Assembly: GCA_003156235.1 (NCBI GenBank)
Contig: PMGP01000296.1
Coordinates: 1 to 28,180, forward strand
Source of the DNA: Acidobacteriaceae bacterium
GTDB taxonomy: Bacteria > Acidobacteriota > Terriglobia > Terriglobales > Acidobacteriaceae
DNA: 28,180 bases
Direction: 5' to 3'
This document shows, piece after piece, positions 1 through 8,366 of the stretch (positions are counted from its first letter, which is position 1; every line of letters starts with the position of its first letter). The translations under genes and the position numbers were made by a program. The notes under the pieces are model-generated. The model ran no database searches, was not told the DNA's origin, and saw only the letters and a list, made by a program, of their open reading frames with translations.

Positions 1-1196
1 TCAACGACGATCCGCACTGGCTCATCGTTGGCGTCAGCGCCTATCTCAAAGAGACCGGAGACTGGAGCATTTTGGACGAACCCGTCCAGTACGACAACGA
101 ACCCGGCTCCGAAAAGCCGCTCTACGATCACTTGCAGCGCAGCTTCGGCTACACGCTGGAGCGCCTTGGGCCGCATGGGTTGCCGCTGATCGGACGCGCC
201 GACTGGAACGACTGCCTCAACCTGAACTGTTTCTCTGACACTCCCGGCCAGAGCTTCCAGACCACCACCAACAAGGAAGGCAAGGTGGCCGAATCGGTCT
301 TCATTGCCGGCCTGTTTGTATACGCCGGCCACGAGCTTGCCGCCATCGCCAGCCATCGCTGTCTAAACGCCGAGGCCGCCACATATCTGGCCGAGGTCGC
401 CAAAATGGAGAAGGTCATACTCCAGCACGGCTGGGATGGTGAGTGGTTCCTGCGCGCCTATGACGACTTTGGCGCCAAGATCGGCTCCAAGGAATGCGAG
501 GAAGGCAGGATCTTCATCGAGTCAAACGGTTTCTGTGTACTGGCGGGCGTCGGGCTCAAGGACGGCAAAGCCGCCAAGGCTATGGCCGCCACAGATAAGT
601 ATCTGTCCACCAAACATGGAATCGTGTTGCAACAGCCGGCTTACTCCAAGTATTACCTGAACCTCGGCGAAATCTCCTCTTACCCGCCGGGATACAAGGA
701 GAACGCGGGCATCTTCTGCCACAACAATCCCTGGGTCATGATCGGGGAGACGCGGCTGGGCCACGGCGACCAGGCCCACAACTACTACAGCCGCATCAAC
801 CCTTCGTCGCGCGAGGAGGTCAGCGAATTGCACCGCTGCGAACCATATGTCTACGCGCAGATGATCGCGGGTAAGGACGCGCCCACTTTCGGCGAGGCCA
901 AGAACTCCTGGCTCACCGGCACGGCAGCCTGGAATTACTACGCCATCGCGCAGTGGATTCTGGGCGTGCGTGCCACGCTCGACGGCCTTGAGATCGCTCC
1001 TGTGATTCCCAAGAGCTGGCCGGGCTTCACCGCTACCCGCATCTTCCGCGGAGTGGCCTACAACATCACCATCGAACGGAAAGGCGAGGGCAACTCGATC
1101 ACTCTCATTATGGACGGCGTCCCCATCGAGGGGAATATTGTACCTCCGCCCGCGAACGGACGAAAGACAGTTTCGATCAAGGGGATTCTTTCCTAG
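1..1196 (+). CDS. GH94 disaccharide phosphorylase (cellobiose-phosphorylase-like), 5'-truncated by window edge
   Basis: The reading frame is open from base 3 (N-D-D-P-H-W-L-I-V-G) to the TAG at 1194-1196, so the window holds about 397 C-terminal residues; whole GH94 proteins are about 800. The TTG at base 72 is only an internal codon. The DWND motif (201-212) lies in the (alpha/alpha)6 barrel and carries the general-acid Asp of the family. Other family blocks are NAGIFCHNNPW, YSRINPSSRE, CEPYVYAQMIAG and NSWLTGTAAWN, then a C-terminal beta domain. GH94 enzymes are cytoplasmic and split a beta-glucoside with phosphate to give glucose 1-phosphate. The co-directional cellobiose 2-epimerase and GH130 genes favour cellobiose or cellodextrin as substrate. 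Laminaribiose, chitobiose or cellobionate cannot be excluded because the N-terminal half is missing. Family assignment is firm, substrate is not. Confidence 0.9.
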   Translation, partial: NDDPHWLIVGVSAYLKETGDWSILDEPVQYDNEPGSEKPLYDHLQRSFGYTLERLGPHGLPLIGRADWNDCLNLNCFSDTPGQSFQTTTNKEGKVAESVFIAGLFVYAGHELAAIASHRCLNAEAATYLAEVAKMEKVILQHGWDGEWFLRAYDDFGAKIGSKECEEGRIFIESNGFCVLAGVGLKDGKAAKAMAATDKYLSTKHGIVLQQPAYSKYYLNLGEISSYPPGYKENAGIFCHNNPWVMIGETRLGHGDQAHNYYSRINPSSREEVSELHRCEPYVYAQMIAGKDAPTFGEAKNSWLTGTAAWNYYAIAQWILGVRATLDGLEIAPVIPKSWPGFTATRIFRGVAYNITIERKGEGNSITLIMDGVPIEGNIVPPPANGRKTVSIKGILS

Positions 1197-1240
1197 GGAC
1201 TACCTGCCGCGCCCTGCTTTTAAGCAAGGAGGTAACAGCC

Positions 1241-1441
1241 TTGTACCAGGCAAGAGAACAACGCTACGACGTCATGCGGATGACACTGGCTTGGGTACTG
1301 CGTGACGGCCGCATGACTTCAGCACTAATCGGGGCAAGCTGCGTGGAGCAGACTGAACAAAATGTCGCCGCGCTCGCCAACTTCAGTTTCACGGCGGAAG
1401 AACTTGCCGGCATCGACGCGATTATGAGTCAGCCCGGCTGA
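1241..1441 (+). pseudogene. C-terminal remnant of an aldo/keto reductase (YghZ-like)
   Basis: This 66-codon frame (TTG start) matches only the last fifth of YghZ-type aldo/keto reductases. The alignable parts are the late helix M-T-L-A-W-V-L-R-D, the cofactor-binding strand S-A-L-I-G-A-S, and the tail E-Q-T-E-Q-N-V-A-A-L followed by F-T-A-E-E-L-A-G-I-D. The frame is open further upstream into the GH94 end, but nothing resembling the N-terminal barrel or the catalytic Tyr/Lys/His residues is present. It is probably what remains after deletion of most of a gene. A near-perfect AAGGAGG (1226-1232) lies 8 nt before the TTG, so a short peptide could still be made. It sits 44 nt after the GH94 stop and 56 nt before the epimerase start. 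The family match is good; whether it is translated is unknown. Confidence 0.6.
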
Positions 1442-1497
1442 TCAGCCGCTGCATCATTGAACATCAACTCGTATCCCGCTCATCAGGAGGTGCCCTC

Positions 1498-2721
1498 GTG
1501 CAAGGCCTGCGGCAGAAGGTGGAAACGGAGTTGCTTTCCGACATCCTGCCCTTCTGGATCAACAACACTATCGACGACCAATATGGCGGTTTCCGTGGCC
1601 AGGTTGCCAATGACCTTACCATAGACCCGCATGCCCCCAAGGGGCTGATTCTCAACGCGCGCATTCTATGGACCTTTTCAAAGGCCTTCAGCGTCTATCG
1701 CAACCCGGCCTATCTGGCCACCGCACGGCGCGCCCACGATTACCTTACGCGATATTTCTGGGACCGGGAGTTTGGCGGCGTCTATTGGATGCTCGATTTT
1801 GAGGGGCGCCCCATCGACACCAAGAAACGCATCTACGGGCAAGCATTCACCGTTTACGCGCTGGCCGAGTATTTGCACGCCAGCGGCGATCCTGAGGCAC
1901 TTGCCATGGCCTTGCGCCTGGTGGAGCAGATCGAATCCACAGGCCACGATGACCTGCACGGCGGTTACTTCGAAACCTATGAGCGCGACTGGAAGCTGGC
2001 CGTAGACCAGCGCCTGAGCGATGTGGATCCGGACGAAAAGAAGTCCATGAACACACACCTCCATCTTTTAGAGGCCTACGCCGCGCTGCTGCACTTCCAC
2101 GAGGATGAGACCGTTCGCCTGCGGCTCGGTGAACTTATCAAAATCTTTCTCGACCACATCATCGATTCCACGACACATCATTTCATCCTGTTTTTCGACG
2201 AAGAGTGGCGCTCGCGGTCAACAAAGATCTCCTTTGGCCACGACATCGAGGGAAGCTGGCTACTCTGCGAAGCTGCAGCTATCCTTGGCTATCCGGCGGT
2301 TCTGGCGCGAGTGCGCGAGGCAGCGGTGAAGATGGCGCAGGCCGTTTTCGAGCAGGGACTCGACAGCGACGGCGGTCTGCTATACGAAGCCCAACCGGCG
2401 GGCATTATCGACACTCACAAGCATTGGTGGCCGCAAGCTGAGGCCGTGGTCGGCTTCCTTAACGCCTACCATCTTACTGGCCAACGGCGATTCCTGGAAG
2501 GTGCGGAAAGAAGCTGGGCGTTCATCGATAAGTACATCGTCGATCACAAAAACGGAGAATGGTTCTGGATGGTCTCGCGCGAGGGCGTGCCTGACGCCAC
2601 GCAAGACAAAGTCGGCCCCTGGAAGTGCCCCTACCACAACAGCCGCACCTGCTTTGAGGTGATGGAACGGTTAGATGCCGGGCAAGCTTCACAAGCCGAA
2701 GCTATGCAGCAAGCCCGCTGA
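1498..2721 (+). CDS. Cellobiose 2-epimerase (N-acylglucosamine 2-epimerase superfamily)
   Basis: This 407-residue cytoplasmic enzyme belongs to the AGE/cellobiose 2-epimerase family, whose members are about 390-410 residues with an (alpha/alpha)6 barrel. It should epimerise C2 of the reducing-end sugar of beta-1,4 disaccharides, for example mannobiose to mannosyl-glucose or cellobiose to glucosyl-mannose. Visible family blocks are L-N-A-R-I-L-W (R55), the N-T-H-L-H-L helix (H187), S-F-G-H-D-I-E-G-S-W (H248, E251), H-K-H-W-W-P-Q-A-E (W310, W311, E315) and G-P-W-K-C-P-Y-H-N-S-R (H380). H248 and H380 correspond to the acid/base pair known in the family. The GTG start has AGGAGG at 1485-1490, 7 nt upstream. 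There is no signal peptide. The GH130 gene starts 29 nt downstream, giving the known epimerase-mannosylglucose phosphorylase pair of mannan catabolism. That pairing supports mannobiose as the main substrate over lactose. Confidence 0.92.
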   Translation: MQGLRQKVETELLSDILPFWINNTIDDQYGGFRGQVANDLTIDPHAPKGLILNARILWTFSKAFSVYRNPAYLATARRAHDYLTRYFWDREFGGVYWMLDFEGRPIDTKKRIYGQAFTVYALAEYLHASGDPEALAMALRLVEQIESTGHDDLHGGYFETYERDWKLAVDQRLSDVDPDEKKSMNTHLHLLEAYAALLHFHEDETVRLRLGELIKIFLDHIIDSTTHHFILFFDEEWRSRSTKISFGHDIEGSWLLCEAAAILGYPAVLARVREAAVKMAQAVFEQGLDSDGGLLYEAQPAGIIDTHKHWWPQAEAVVGFLNAYHLTGQRRFLEGAERSWAFIDKYIVDHKNGEWFWMVSREGVPDATQDKVGPWKCPYHNSRTCFEVMERLDAGQASQAEAMQQAR

Positions 2722-2750
2722 GTAGCTCAGAATAGGACCAGAGAATTATC

Positions 2751-4022
2751 ATGACTGAAGCGGAATTCAAGAAATGCGTTCAAGGGCTATTCAGGCAGCA
2801 GGAGAAACTGCTCACCCGCCGCAACCGCAAGTCGTCCGGCAGTAATGGCATATTCGATCGTTACCAGTATCCTGTTCTGACTGCGGCGCACGCGCCCATT
2901 CCCTGGCGCTATGACCTCAACCGGAAATCCAATCCCTTCCTGCTGGAGCGCATAGGCGTCAACGCGGTCTTCAACGCCGGAGCGATTCTGAACGAGGGAA
3001 AGTTTCTGCTGGTGGCGCGTGTTGAAGGCGCGGACCGCAAATCCTTCTTCGCCGTTGCCGAGAGCGCGAGTGGCATTGATAACTTCCGCTTATGGGACTA
3101 CCCTATTCTGCTGCCAGAGACCGGCGAACCGGATATCAATGTTTATGATATGCGCGTGGTAAAGCACGAAGACGGCTGGATCTATGGCCTCTTCTGCACC
3201 GAACGCAAGGACCCGCAAGCGCCGGCTTGGGACACCTCATCCGCGGTTGCGCAGTGCGGCCTTGCCCGCACCCGAGACCTGAAGACCTGGGAGCGGTTGC
3301 CCGACCTCAAATCCAAATCTCCGCAGCAGCGCAACGTCGTTCTCCACCCTGAATTCGTCAAAGGCAAGTACGCCTTCTATACCCGCCCGCAGGACGACTT
3401 CATCCAGGCGGGGAAGGGCGGCGGCATCGGCTGGGGATTGGCCCCGAGCATCGAGTGTGCCGTCATCGACGAGGAAATCATTCTCGACAACCGTGAATAT
3501 CACACCATCCAGGAGGTCAAAAACGGCCTCGGGCCCTCGCCCATCAAGACATCGCGGGGTTGGCTGCACCTGGCGCATGGCGTGCGCAACACCGCTGCCG
3601 GTCTGCGCTACGTGCTTTACCTCTTCCTTGCCGAACTGGAACGGCCGTGGGTCATCACGCACAAGCCTGCCGGCTACTTCATCGCCCCCGAAGGCGAAGA
3701 GCGCGTTGGCGATGTCTCTAACGTTGTCTTCAGCAGTGGCTGGATTGAACGCAATAATGGCGATGTGTTCATCTACTATGCCTCGTCGGACACGCGGATG
3801 CATGTGGCCACCAGTACCGTCCCCCGTCTTTTGGACTACGTGATGAACACACCCGGCGATCCGTTGCGTACCCGCGCCTGTGTGGAACAGCGCTGTGCTC
3901 TCATCGAGAACAACCGCGCCGTGCTGAAAGATTTGAAGGCGCACGGCGTCCGGCAAGCCGGTAAGAATGCAGCCCCACCCCATAAATTCAGTTCGTCAAG
4001 GAAAAGGAGTCGCCTCAAGTGA
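2751..4022 (+). CDS. GH130 4-O-beta-D-mannosyl-D-glucose phosphorylase
   Basis: This 423-residue protein is a GH130 five-bladed propeller enzyme of the mannosylglucose phosphorylase subgroup (GH130_1). Reaction: mannosyl-beta-1,4-glucose + phosphate gives alpha-mannose 1-phosphate + glucose, in the cytoplasm. Close family blocks in order: P-V-L-T (41-44), W-R-Y-D-L-N, G-V-N-A-V-F-N-A-G-A, A-R-V-E-G-A-D-R-K-S-F-F-A-V-A-E-S, the catalytic-Asp block N-V-Y-D-M-R (D133), Q-Q-R-N-V-V-L-H-P-E-F, Y-T-R-P-Q-D, G-G-G-I-G-W-G, H-L-A-H-G-V-R-N-T-A-A-G-L-R-Y and Y-Y-A-S-S-D-T-R. About 35 residues after the last conserved block form a basic, Ser/Arg/Lys-rich tail unlike the core. The tail overlaps the start of the next gene by 4 nt (GTGA), which suggests translational coupling. 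The ATG at 2751 has only a modest ribosome site. Substrate assignment rests on subgroup motifs and on the epimerase next door. Confidence 0.93.
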   Translation: MTEAEFKKCVQGLFRQQEKLLTRRNRKSSGSNGIFDRYQYPVLTAAHAPIPWRYDLNRKSNPFLLERIGVNAVFNAGAILNEGKFLLVARVEGADRKSFFAVAESASGIDNFRLWDYPILLPETGEPDINVYDMRVVKHEDGWIYGLFCTERKDPQAPAWDTSSAVAQCGLARTRDLKTWERLPDLKSKSPQQRNVVLHPEFVKGKYAFYTRPQDDFIQAGKGGGIGWGLAPSIECAVIDEEIILDNREYHTIQEVKNGLGPSPIKTSRGWLHLAHGVRNTAAGLRYVLYLFLAELERPWVITHKPAGYFIAPEGEERVGDVSNVVFSSGWIERNNGDVFIYYASSDTRMHVATSTVPRLLDYVMNTPGDPLRTRACVEQRCALIENNRAVLKDLKAHGVRQAGKNAAPPHKFSSSRKRSRLK

Positions 4023-4837
4023 GTCGAATGACAATGCGCACTGTTTTGTTCGCAATGACAATGACCGGACTGGTTGTTCCAGCCTTGATTACTGCTCAAG
4101 AAGCGGGGAATGTGCCGGAGGCCAAAGCGCCGGCGGCCAGGCAGACCACGGGAATGGCGGCGCCGGCAATAGCGCCGGCTACCGCTGCGCAAATGACGCG
4201 CGAAGAGCAGCTAAAGAATGATTGGCCTTTGCTGGGCAGGTTCAAGGAGGCCAATTTGGCGCTTGGCCCCCCTGCAGCGCACGAAAACCGAGTGGTCTTC
4301 ATAGGTGACTCAATCACAGATATGTGGAATCTCAGCGGCCCGGAGGGCTCGTTCCTCGGCAAGCCCTACATCAACCGGGGCATCGGCGGGCAGACTACTC
4401 CGCAGATGCTCGTGCGCTTTCGCCAGGACGTGATCGACCTGAAACCTCGGGTGGTAGTGATTCTGGCGGGAATCAACGACATTGCCGGCAACACGGGTCC
4501 AGAGACGCTGGAACAGATTGAGGGCAATCTGGCCTCGATGGCTGAACTGGCCGCAGCCCACCAGATCCGCGTGGTGCTCTGCTCGGTGCTGCCGGCCTTT
4601 GATTTCGGCTGGAAGCCGGGAATGACGCCTGCGCCCAAGGTGCTGGCGCTGAATGCGTGGATCAAGGCCTACGCGGCAGAGAAGGGCGCTGTCTATGTGG
4701 ACTACCACACGGCCATGAAGGATGAGCGCGACGGGTTGCCGGCATCGCTGAGCAGGGATGGGGTGCATCCGCTGCCGGCCGGCTACGCGGTGATGGCTCC
4801 TCTGGTCGATGCGGGGATCGAAAAGGCGCTGAAATAG
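4019..4837 (+). CDS. Secreted SGNH/GDSL hydrolase, possible polysaccharide acetyl esterase
   Basis: This 272-residue SGNH hydrolase has all four family blocks: G-D-S-I-T with nucleophile S98, G in R-G-I-G-G (119-124), N153 in G-I-N-D, and D247/H250 in D-G-V-H-P. Residues 6-26 form a basic-then-hydrophobic Sec signal, followed by an Ala/Pro-rich linker to about 58, so it acts outside the cytoplasm. The GTG start overlaps the GH130 stop (GTGA); AAGGAG at 4004-4009 is 9 nt upstream, and an in-frame ATG at 4034 could also serve. The overlap places it in the mannoside phosphorolysis operon, which suggests removal of O-acetyl groups from glucomannan or a similar glycan. That substrate is inferred from context. 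The fold is shared by lysophospholipases, PAF-acetylhydrolase-like proteins and rhamnogalacturonan esterases. Confidence 0.85.
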   Translation: MSRMTMRTVLFAMTMTGLVVPALITAQEAGNVPEAKAPAARQTTGMAAPAIAPATAAQMTREEQLKNDWPLLGRFKEANLALGPPAAHENRVVFIGDSITDMWNLSGPEGSFLGKPYINRGIGGQTTPQMLVRFRQDVIDLKPRVVVILAGINDIAGNTGPETLEQIEGNLASMAELAAAHQIRVVLCSVLPAFDFGWKPGMTPAPKVLALNAWIKAYAAEKGAVYVDYHTAMKDERDGLPASLSRDGVHPLPAGYAVMAPLVDAGIEKALK

Positions 4838-4847
4838 CGGGATGCGC

Positions 4848-7800
4848 TCATTGAGCCGGCCAATGATAAGTCGCAAGCAGTTTACCATCCGTGCCGACCA
4901 GAAGCAGTGCGGCTCGTCCCCCTGGCAGCGTGCCGGAAAACTTCCTGCCGCTACGCAGGTCTTGAAATGAAACGTCGCTCCGGTTGGACTCGGAGGCGAG
5001 AACATACAAGGTTGCCCTGGGAAAACGTGTCGGGCAAATGAGGATTCCAGGGTCCTTCAGCGTGGTGGTGTAGACCGGAGTGATGTTGGCAACCTTGAGT
5101 GCGTAGCTATAGACATCGGCCACGGCCTGCGGATTGTCACTCAACTCCAGCGGAAGTGCGGCGAAGAGGATCTTGCCTTTTCCAAGCGGTTTCTCAGCCC
5201 AATCTTCTCCATTGGGCAGAATGGCCCGGCTAAGGACCGTAGTCTTCATGCCGGGATACTCAAATACTTCTTCCCCGCCGGGGAAGTCGAAGAGATTTTC
5301 GCGGATAGTTAGAGGTCCATTGATATAGGGAAGCCCGACAGAGTCTTGCCTGCCGGTCGCATGGAAATGAGCGTCCTCGCCGAAGGGCCCGGTGACCAGA
5401 AGAACCGTCCCAGCCTGCACTCTTTGCCCGATCGACTGCCACGCCTCATCCGTAAGTCCAAATGGAGACGGAAGAAGTATGAGCTTGGGATTGCCAAGCA
5501 GTTGGCTCTGGTATTCGCCGACGGCATAGGCTTGGCTATGTGCGTAGTTATAGAGAGCACGCACGGCTGTTTGTTGCGCTTCAAGGCCCAACGAGTTCGA
5601 CACCGACAACTGAAAGGATTGCGGCAAAACAATGGCAACGTCCGGTTCGATCAGGGCATCCGCGAAGGGAGCGGCCTGGCGCGCAAACTCACCCAGGTCT
5701 CGTATCATATGTTCCCAGGCTTTTTCCGAGCCATCGCTGCGCTGCATGCCGAAATCGACTTCGCGTTCCCAGTCCCATTGCATTGCGCCACTCGTACCAG
5801 CAGCAAAGCCCAGCGCCCATTTTCGCTCGGTCAGGCCCAAACCAGTGAACTCATCGTAGCGCCAGCTTCCGTCGGGCTGCCAGGCTGGCTGATATCCGGT
5901 TTCGCCCGTGATATTGGGTATTCCAGGCCGCTTGGCTACCACCGAATCCCACAGCAGCGAGTCGTCTTGCCAATAGGTGTGGTTCGTTGTAAACGACACG
6001 CCTGCTCCACTGTAAAACTGATTCAGTACGCGGTCAGTTACTCCACCTTCGTCCTGTCCTATGTCAATCAGTTGGTTGCTTCCGGATGACCGGATAAGCG
6101 AAACCATGGACTTTACCCAGGCGCTGAACATATCCTGCGCGAACAAGTTATAGTCGAGGGCGCGAACCTGGTTTACGTTGCCGTATCGCTCGTAGCGGAG
6201 ATCTCCTATCGATGGCAATGGAACGGCATCGAAGCTGCCAAGATCCGCAACAGGCACTCGCCATGCGTCGCCTAACGCGGAAAGATTGCCATATTTTTCA
6301 CTTAGCCACTTATGCCATGCGGCTATCTCTGTAGAATCGGCATTGGGATAGTTTCCGCTGAAGATTTGCCGGGGATTGGAGAAGCTCGGCTCGTTAATCA
6401 GATCCCAGGAGAGCCAGGGAACATCCTTGAATCGCTCCACCACGGAGCGGATATAAGCCTGTTCGGCATCAACTGAGACGGGGTCAGTGTATGGATTAGG
6501 CGGAGTTGCGCTGGCATCCATGTTCCTGGGAAATCCGCCCGAGTGCGGAGCAAAGGCAAAGAAGGTAAAGTTGATCGCGATGTTATGCCGCTGAGCGCAG
6601 TCGAGAAATGCTTCAAGATTGCGCAGAAATCTTTCGTTTACGCCGCCGGAATCGCTTTCAATAAACTTCGTGTTCGACATCCAGACGCCGGTACGAACAA
6701 AGCTGATGCCGTGGGCGGCCATCTCCGCGAAGTCCTTGTCCCAGATCCACGCGTTCCTTGGGGAAGAGAAATCCCAGTTATTGTCTTCGCTGGTGAAGTA
6801 GTTGGTCCCTACCGGGAAGAAGGGCTTGCCGTCCAGCGAAAGGAAGTCGCCATGGACACCGAGAACGGGCCCAGAGGCAAGCGCGCTGCGCTCTGTGACC
6901 AGGAATCCGTTTTGATAGAACTCGCGGGCAACATCGCCTTCGCTGTAGACGGCGGAGACTTTATAGAATCCCAGCGGCAGCAGTTGATGGAACGGCGCAT
7001 CGAGATCCGCAGTTCCTTTGCCTGTGAAGGGAAGCGTAGCCGTTGCGATGACTTCTTTCTCAGATAGCAGCCGGAGTTGGATCTCGCCGCTTACAATGGC
7101 TCCGAGTTTCTCCTCGCTCGGAATACGCAGATGCACGGTAATTAAGGGTGGCTCGCCGGGGCGGATGGCGGCGAAACGCGTCTCCACTGAAAAGTCTGCG
7201 GCGCCTTGTCGCGCATACCCAGCGGCCTGCTGCACGAGTGCGATGCCGTCCGCGCTCTGCCAGTAACCGGGCTGGGGATCGAAGTCGAGCGCCACGACAC
7301 GGCTGCCGAGCATTCTCCGGTCCGAACCTCCGCCTACGTGGTTCGAAACAATCACCGGAGCTGCAACCAACTGGCCGGCGGAATCGGCCATGTACCCCAG
7401 GCCATCGAGGAGGCCTTCTACCGCAAAGAAACGCTGGGCTCGGATATCGAGCGCGGGCAGCCACGAGTAGCCGTCCCTCCAGTGGAACGCGGCGCTTTTG
7501 GCGACCGGCACCTCATAAGTGTGGCGAAACCCAAGCGCGCGGGAATAAGTGTCTTGCGGCAACGCGGCCACATATTGGTGATTCACCAAACTAACGGGCA
7601 CACGCAGCGGCTGGCCGCCTATTACCAACAGATTTCCGCCCGCGTCGAGGTAGCGCTCAATGCTCCTCCACGCCTCGACCGGGACTGCCGAACCATACGG
7701 CAGCACAAGAAGATCGGCGTTCGAAAGCGTCTCAGGAGCGGCAAGAGTTGCCTCATCCTCGAATACCGGTTCCAAGCCTGTAAGAGCTTTATCGAGGCTT

Positions 7801-7922
7801 GCTCGATCGATCGGCTGGCTGGCTACTGTGGGAAAGCCAGGTTGCCACAAGACAACAACCTTTGCCTGAAGCTGCAAAGGCACGAGTGAAACCGCGAAGA
7901 GGATCCATAGACGTCCGCGCAT
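4848..7922 (-). CDS. Large secreted multidomain glycoside hydrolase, clan-A-like (GH5/GH42-like barrel)
   Basis: This 1024-residue protein has a Sec signal (1-20, cleavage likely after L-Q-A). Residues about 22-130 look like a Rossmann/GATase-type domain (V-V-V-L-W, L-L-V-L-P-Y-G, G-G-N-L-L-V-I-G-G). A beta-rich region about 240-345 follows. The TIM barrel (about 355-735) opens with G-D-F-L-S-L-D-G-K-P-F-F-P-V-G-T-N-Y. It carries L-S-W-D-L-I-N-E-P (E511, predicted acid/base) and I-P-N-I-T-G-E-T-G (E674, predicted nucleophile). A second GATase-like domain (about 755-870: D-V-A-I-V-L-P, K-L-I-L-L-P-S-P, G-T-V-L-L-V-T-G) resembles the trimerisation domain of GH42-type enzymes, and a C-terminal beta domain ends the protein. 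It converges with the SGNH gene, 10 nt between stops. Beta-mannosidase or beta-galactosidase activity is possible; I cannot place it in a named GH family. Confidence 0.75.
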   Translation of the reverse strand: MRGRLWILFAVSLVPLQLQAKVVVLWQPGFPTVASQPIDRASLDKALTGLEPVFEDEATLAAPETLSNADLLVLPYGSAVPVEAWRSIERYLDAGGNLLVIGGQPLRVPVSLVNHQYVAALPQDTYSRALGFRHTYEVPVAKSAAFHWRDGYSWLPALDIRAQRFFAVEGLLDGLGYMADSAGQLVAAPVIVSNHVGGGSDRRMLGSRVVALDFDPQPGYWQSADGIALVQQAAGYARQGAADFSVETRFAAIRPGEPPLITVHLRIPSEEKLGAIVSGEIQLRLLSEKEVIATATLPFTGKGTADLDAPFHQLLPLGFYKVSAVYSEGDVAREFYQNGFLVTERSALASGPVLGVHGDFLSLDGKPFFPVGTNYFTSEDNNWDFSSPRNAWIWDKDFAEMAAHGISFVRTGVWMSNTKFIESDSGGVNERFLRNLEAFLDCAQRHNIAINFTFFAFAPHSGGFPRNMDASATPPNPYTDPVSVDAEQAYIRSVVERFKDVPWLSWDLINEPSFSNPRQIFSGNYPNADSTEIAAWHKWLSEKYGNLSALGDAWRVPVADLGSFDAVPLPSIGDLRYERYGNVNQVRALDYNLFAQDMFSAWVKSMVSLIRSSGSNQLIDIGQDEGGVTDRVLNQFYSGAGVSFTTNHTYWQDDSLLWDSVVAKRPGIPNITGETGYQPAWQPDGSWRYDEFTGLGLTERKWALGFAAGTSGAMQWDWEREVDFGMQRSDGSEKAWEHMIRDLGEFARQAAPFADALIEPDVAIVLPQSFQLSVSNSLGLEAQQTAVRALYNYAHSQAYAVGEYQSQLLGNPKLILLPSPFGLTDEAWQSIGQRVQAGTVLLVTGPFGEDAHFHATGRQDSVGLPYINGPLTIRENLFDFPGGEEVFEYPGMKTTVLSRAILPNGEDWAEKPLGKGKILFAALPLELSDNPQAVADVYSYALKVANITPVYTTTLKDPGILICPTRFPRATLYVLASESNRSDVSFQDLRSGRKFSGTLPGGRAALLLVGTDGKLLATYHWPAQ

Positions 7923-8366
7923 GAGTTGCCCCCGTTGATACTTAGACGAGATCTGTTATCCGAGTGCCACTGCGGCATACGCAGTGCAATTCATTGCTTC
8001 ACTGCATTAGGCCGTGTAGTAAAACGATGTAGTTGATGTTCGGCCCCGAGCGCAGGATCAGGCTCCTGCGCCGCGCCGCTGATCATGATAGCGCAATCAA
8101 GCCTGTTTGAAAAGGTTAAACCATAATATCTGAAAGAGTCTCGTGTGGTCGCATGTGGTCGAATTCGCATCGGTAAAATCGCCATTGCCGGCAACCTAAC
8201 CACCGTGCCCTTCCGGCCGGCCGCCACCATTGCGGGAGCCACCGTGTTGTGGTGCTGTTTCCAGGCGTGTATTCTCAACGCTGGACGGTATTTCTATCAA
8301 ACGACTCACGGCCAAGATCCAACATGGTAGCGAGCTGCGCGATTTTATTCATTGAAAGAACTCCCG
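7923..8366. other. Non-coding divergent intergenic region
   Basis: These 444 bases separate the minus-strand hydrolase from the plus-strand VWFA gene and should hold both promoters. I found no convincing -35/-10 pair. Small features are a 9-base odd palindrome GGTTAAACC at 8114-8122 and a direct repeat of TGTGGTCG around 8143-8161. Short open frames crossing the region show no recognisable protein features. Confidence 0.5.

Noticed and set aside
1241..1441. Treating the reductase fragment as a complete small gene of separate function
   Set aside because: It aligns only to the extreme C-terminus of a ~340-residue family and lacks every catalytic residue; a remnant is the simpler reading.
3237..3983. 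A 248-codon minus-strand frame opposite GH130
   Set aside because: It lies wholly within the strongly conserved GH130 coding sequence and has no family motif of its own.
8107..8129. TTGAAA plus TAATAT as a promoter for the VWFA gene
   Set aside because: The spacing between boxes is about 11 nt, too short for a sigma70 promoter.
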